The notes under the pieces: generated by a model | Told to the model about the DNA's origin: nothing | The model's input: only the letters and a program-made list of their open reading frames with translations | The model's database searches: none | Assembly: GCA_947260045.1 (NCBI GenBank) | Contig: CAMYOP010000022.1 | Coordinates: forward strand, 1 to 17,107 | Reading direction: 5' to 3' | From: an uncultured Desulfobulbaceae bacterium | GTDB taxonomy: Bacteria > Desulfobacterota > Desulfobulbia > Desulfobulbales > Desulfobulbaceae | Length of the DNA stretch: 17,107 bases | Program-made: the position numbers and the translations under genes | In this document: positions 14,561 to 17,107 of the stretch, one piece after another | Layout of the letters: the number at the start of each line of letters is the position of its first letter | How positions within the stretch are numbered: the stretch's first letter is position 1

Positions 14561-15874
14561 ATGACATACCCTAAAAACAGATCTTTTTACGTTCTAATTA
14601 CGTTTTTTTATCTTGCTTGCTTCCCTGTGTCCATTGTCCAGGCTGACGAAGCTGATGGATTATTATATTATTTAGAACAGGCTCTTGGGTATAATAATGA
14701 TATAATTGCTGCCAAGGCACGGGTTGAAGCCAGCCGGTATAACACCCTGCAGAGTGGTGTGCTGCCAGATCCAAGATTTTCTGCTCAATACTATATTGAG
14801 CCTGTTGAAACCAGAACAGGGCCGCAAAATGCAGCCTTTGGGCTGAGCCAGACTATTCCCTGGTTTGGCAAGCTTGATATGCAGCGTGAAAGGAGCAAAA
14901 GCAATGCTGCCATTTCAGAAACTCGTTTAAATGGAGTACAGGTAGGCGTCGCCAAGCGGGTGAAACAGATTTACCTTGAATACGGTTTTGTTGGTCAATC
15001 ACAAAAAATTATTCGGGATAATGTTGAACTGCTCAACTATCTTGAAAATGTAATCAGAACACAATATGCAAATGGTAAAGCCAGCTACGGTGATATTTTA
15101 AAAATACAGATCGAGCTTGCCAAGATAGAAGACCGGGCGAAGTCCCTCAAAGATTACGAAGCACCCATCAGAGTTCAACTCAATAGTTTAATCGGTAGCC
15201 CTCCAGAGATAGCCAGGCCTGTGCCAGCAAAACTCCTTAATACGACTCTTGCTCTTTCTGGAACTGATATTATCCGTTATGCAAATGACAACAGTCCAGT
15301 TTTGCAGGAGGCCGTTGAAATGATTTCAGGTGCTCGCACAGATCTTTCTCTTGCGGGGAAAAATTATTACCCTGACTTTACCATCAGCGTGAAAACTATT
15401 TTAACAGGATCAGCTGAATTCGGCACTCCTCCAGATAGCGGTCGTGACCCTGTGATTGCAGGTTTAAGCTTTAATCTCCCCTTGAATATCCAGAAACGCA
15501 ATTATGGTGTTGCCGGGAAAAAAGTTGCTATCAGGATTGCTCAAAATAATCGCATTCAGAAAGTTCGGACAATGGTTTCCGATATTGAAATGGCGCTTTA
15601 TCGCTATAGAGAAGCTGGCCGTCAATTTGACTTATATGACTCTAATTTGCTGCCCAAGGCAAAGCAAAAACTGGAAGTCACTCTTGAGGCTTTTCAGGGA
15701 GGTCAGCACTCTGTGCTTGACTTGATGGATGCTGTCCAGATCTTACTGAACTTTGAACTGGCAAAAGTAAGGGCGCTGTCAAATAAAGCGCTGGAGGTTG
15801 CCAGGCTTGAAGAACTCAGTGGTGTTACCTTAACCGACTGGACCCAGTCGGAAAAATCAAAAGTTACTCATTAA
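14561..15874 (+). CDS. TolC/CusC-type outer-membrane efflux channel
   Basis: This is the outer-membrane duct of a tripartite efflux system. The 437-residue product starts with a signal peptide (hydrophobic 9-26, likely cleavage after VQA at 28). C20 follows YLA, which is not a proper lipobox, so acylation as in E. coli CusC is doubtful. The mature part has two outer-membrane efflux repeats: the first contains the LSQTIPWFGK motif (95-104) seen in heavy-metal channels, followed by long heptad-rich helices (about 105-205); the second includes AGLSFNLPLNIQKRNYG and the C-terminal helices (about 310-430). AAGAGA precedes the ATG. The metal-type assignment rests on the YHS protein and CusB-like adaptor downstream. 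It is first in the operon, behind a sigma-54 promoter. Confidence 0.9.
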   Translation: MTYPKNRSFYVLITFFYLACFPVSIVQADEADGLLYYLEQALGYNNDIIAAKARVEASRYNTLQSGVLPDPRFSAQYYIEPVETRTGPQNAAFGLSQTIPWFGKLDMQRERSKSNAAISETRLNGVQVGVAKRVKQIYLEYGFVGQSQKIIRDNVELLNYLENVIRTQYANGKASYGDILKIQIELAKIEDRAKSLKDYEAPIRVQLNSLIGSPPEIARPVPAKLLNTTLALSGTDIIRYANDNSPVLQEAVEMISGARTDLSLAGKNYYPDFTISVKTILTGSAEFGTPPDSGRDPVIAGLSFNLPLNIQKRNYGVAGKKVAIRIAQNNRIQKVRTMVSDIEMALYRYREAGRQFDLYDSNLLPKAKQKLEVTLEAFQGGQHSVLDLMDAVQILLNFELAKVRALSNKALEVARLEELSGVTLTDWTQSEKSKVTH

Positions 15875-15943
15875 ATATTGTCTCTTGCATAATTACTTAG
15901 GACAGTTATGCGCTTTGTATTAATTCCGTATTAGGAGAATAAA

Positions 15944-16204
15944 ATGAAGTCCACAATAAATGTATCACTTGTAAGTATGTTCCTTGTCTTTGCCCTTTTC
16001 ATGGGTGTAAATGCCTTTGCTGCAAATCAGACAACCTGCCCTGTTATGGGTGGAAAAATCACCAATCGCTTATTTTCCGACTATAAAGGTGTACGAGTAT
16101 TCTTTTGCTGCTTTGGCTGTAAACCTGCATTTGAAAAAGAGCCAGAAAAATATTTAGCAAAATTAAAGGAAATGGGGCAGGAACCTTTTTCCCTTGGTAA
16201 GTAA
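15944..16204 (+). CDS. Small secreted YHS-domain metal-binding protein
   Basis: The 86-residue product has a signal peptide (cleavage near AFA, residue 26-27) and then little more than one YHS domain: TTCPVMGGKI (31-40), DYKGVRVFFCCFGCKPAFEK (46-65) and PEKYLAKL (67-74). C32 with C55, C56 and C59 would be the metal ligands; YHS domains are small zinc-ribbon/TRASH-like folds found with copper and other heavy-metal transporters. AGGAG lies 6 nt before the ATG. The gene is 69 bp after the TolC-like gene and 84 bp before the CusB-like adaptor, the same place as CusF in E. coli cusCFBA, so a periplasmic metallochaperone role is inferred. Metal identity is unknown. Confidence 0.88.
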   Translation: MKSTINVSLVSMFLVFALFMGVNAFAANQTTCPVMGGKITNRLFSDYKGVRVFFCCFGCKPAFEKEPEKYLAKLKEMGQEPFSLGK

Positions 16205-16288
16205 AAAAATGATGCGAGCCGGCAACAGCTGCGTTGAATAGTTCTGTTATGAACTTGAGCCGGAAAAACGGTAAGACCGAGGATAATA

Positions 16289-17107
16289 ATGACAACCTTC
16301 TTACGGATATCAGTCTCTCTTGTATTAGTTTTGGGATTGTGCCTGGGATTTTTTAAAATAACCCAAACAAAAGCAGATGAACCCCTTGCAGCGGCAGAAC
16401 AAGCCAGTGAGGAACATGATCATGAGGGAGAAACGGTGTGGACCTGTTCCATGCATCCACAAATCCAACTCCCTGAATTTGGTCAATGTCCTATCTGTTT
16501 TATGGATCTCATTGAAGTGCCAAGGGATACAGGTGAAAATGAACGCACGAGTCTGCGTCAAATCACCTTTGATGAGAGTGCTAGAAAACTTGCCCAGGTA
16601 GAGGTTGTCGAAGTTGTTCGCGGGAGTGCTGATTCTCTTGTTCGAATGGTTGGTAAAGTTGATTATGATGAGACTCGTGTTGGTGCCATTACAGCCTGGG
16701 TAAATGGTCGAATTGATAAATTATTTGTTGATTATACCGGTTCAGTCGTCCGGCGGGGACAAGCCATGGCTGAAATCTACAGCCCTGAACTGCAGACGGC
16801 TCAAGCGGAATTACTTCAGGCCTCTTCCACCTTAAAGCGTCTGGCAGATTCAGATAATGAGCTTATCCGGTCTGCTGCGAGTCGAACTGAAAAAGCAGCC
16901 CGTGAAAAACTGCGTCTTCTTGGCCTTGGAGACAAACAGATTCGTAAAGTACTTGAAGGCGGTGAGCCAACAGACCATGTCACTCTCACTGCTCCCATGA
17001 GTGGGATTGTCATTAAAAAGGACGTTACTGAAGGTGTATATGTCAAAACCGGCATGCGTATTTATACCATCGCTGATCTAGACCGTCTCTGGGTTGTGCT
17101 TGAAGCG
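16289..17107 (+). CDS. CusB-like RND efflux periplasmic adaptor, N-terminal part (runs off right edge)
   Basis: From ATG at 16289 (GAGG about 6-8 nt upstream), 273 codons are open to the window end. Residues 6-24 are hydrophobic (signal or anchor). EEHDHEG (41-47) is followed by a heavy-metal-binding domain, TCSMHPQI (52-59) and CPICFMDL (67-74), where the usual form is CPICGMDL. Residues about 87-273 follow the HlyD/CusB adaptor pattern: RVGAITAWVNGRIDKLFVDYTGSVVRRGQ is the first half of the barrel-sandwich hybrid, then an alpha-hairpin (SPELQTAQAELLQAS..., LRLLGLGDKQI), then TAPMSGIV with the second half, and TIADLDRLWVVLEA. This matches copper/silver adaptors. The C-terminal domain and probably a CusA pump lie beyond the window. 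Confidence 0.92.
   Translation, partial: MTTFLRISVSLVLVLGLCLGFFKITQTKADEPLAAAEQASEEHDHEGETVWTCSMHPQIQLPEFGQCPICFMDLIEVPRDTGENERTSLRQITFDESARKLAQVEVVEVVRGSADSLVRMVGKVDYDETRVGAITAWVNGRIDKLFVDYTGSVVRRGQAMAEIYSPELQTAQAELLQASSTLKRLADSDNELIRSAASRTEKAAREKLRLLGLGDKQIRKVLEGGEPTDHVTLTAPMSGIVIKKDVTEGVYVKTGMRIYTIADLDRLWVVLEA

Noticed and set aside
15887..15911. GCATAA/TTATGC inverted repeat between the channel and YHS genes as a terminator
   Set aside because: A 6-bp A-T-rich stem with a 13-nt loop and no T run; the genes look cotranscribed.

Overview
The window looks like a chromosomal segment of a Gram-negative, deltaproteobacterial (Desulfobacterota-like) organism of moderate, rather AT-rich composition. 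This is an inference. It rests on a Kdo transferase for LPS, an LbtU-type outer-membrane siderophore porin, a membrane sensor kinase paired with an NtrC-type sigma-54 activator, and several secreted proteins with Sec signal peptides. No tRNA, rRNA, CRISPR array, transposase or phage gene is visible.

Left half, all on the minus strand: the 5' part of an LbtU-like porin runs off the left edge, with a good sigma-70 promoter and a perfect inverted repeat in its leader. After about 0.55 kb without a convincing gene comes a housekeeping block. Read in transcription order it is waaA (Kdo transferase), carA and carB (carbamoyl-phosphate synthase), ftsH (membrane AAA+ metalloprotease) and folP (dihydropteroate synthase). 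ftsH and waaA both start with TTG behind good Shine-Dalgarno sequences. A strong terminator lies between ftsH and folP only about 12 nt before the folP start, so folP needs readthrough or its own promoter.

Right half, all on the plus strand: a secreted protein fuses a cyclophilin domain to an FKBP domain (a dual-family prolyl isomerase) and ends at a perfect 14-bp-stem terminator. Then comes what looks like one metal-response locus: a small secreted NosL-like protein, a sensor histidine kinase with no evident periplasmic sensor domain, an NtrC-family response regulator, a TolC/CusC-like outer-membrane channel, an 86-residue secreted YHS-domain protein, and the start of a CusB-like adaptor with an N-terminal heavy-metal-binding motif. 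The adaptor is cut by the right edge; a CusA-type RND pump is expected next.

The most interesting reading is regulatory. Good sigma-54 (-24/-12) promoter matches lie in front of both the NosL-like gene and the TolC-YHS-CusB operon, with the sigma-54-dependent two-component pair between them. A pair of near-identical 14-bp palindromes, 22 bp centre to centre, lies at the end of the regulator gene and upstream of the efflux promoter. Together they suggest a self-contained sigma-54-controlled copper/silver-type efflux module in which a YHS protein occupies the place held by CusF in E. coli cusCFBA. The metal and the regulatory links are inferred, not shown.
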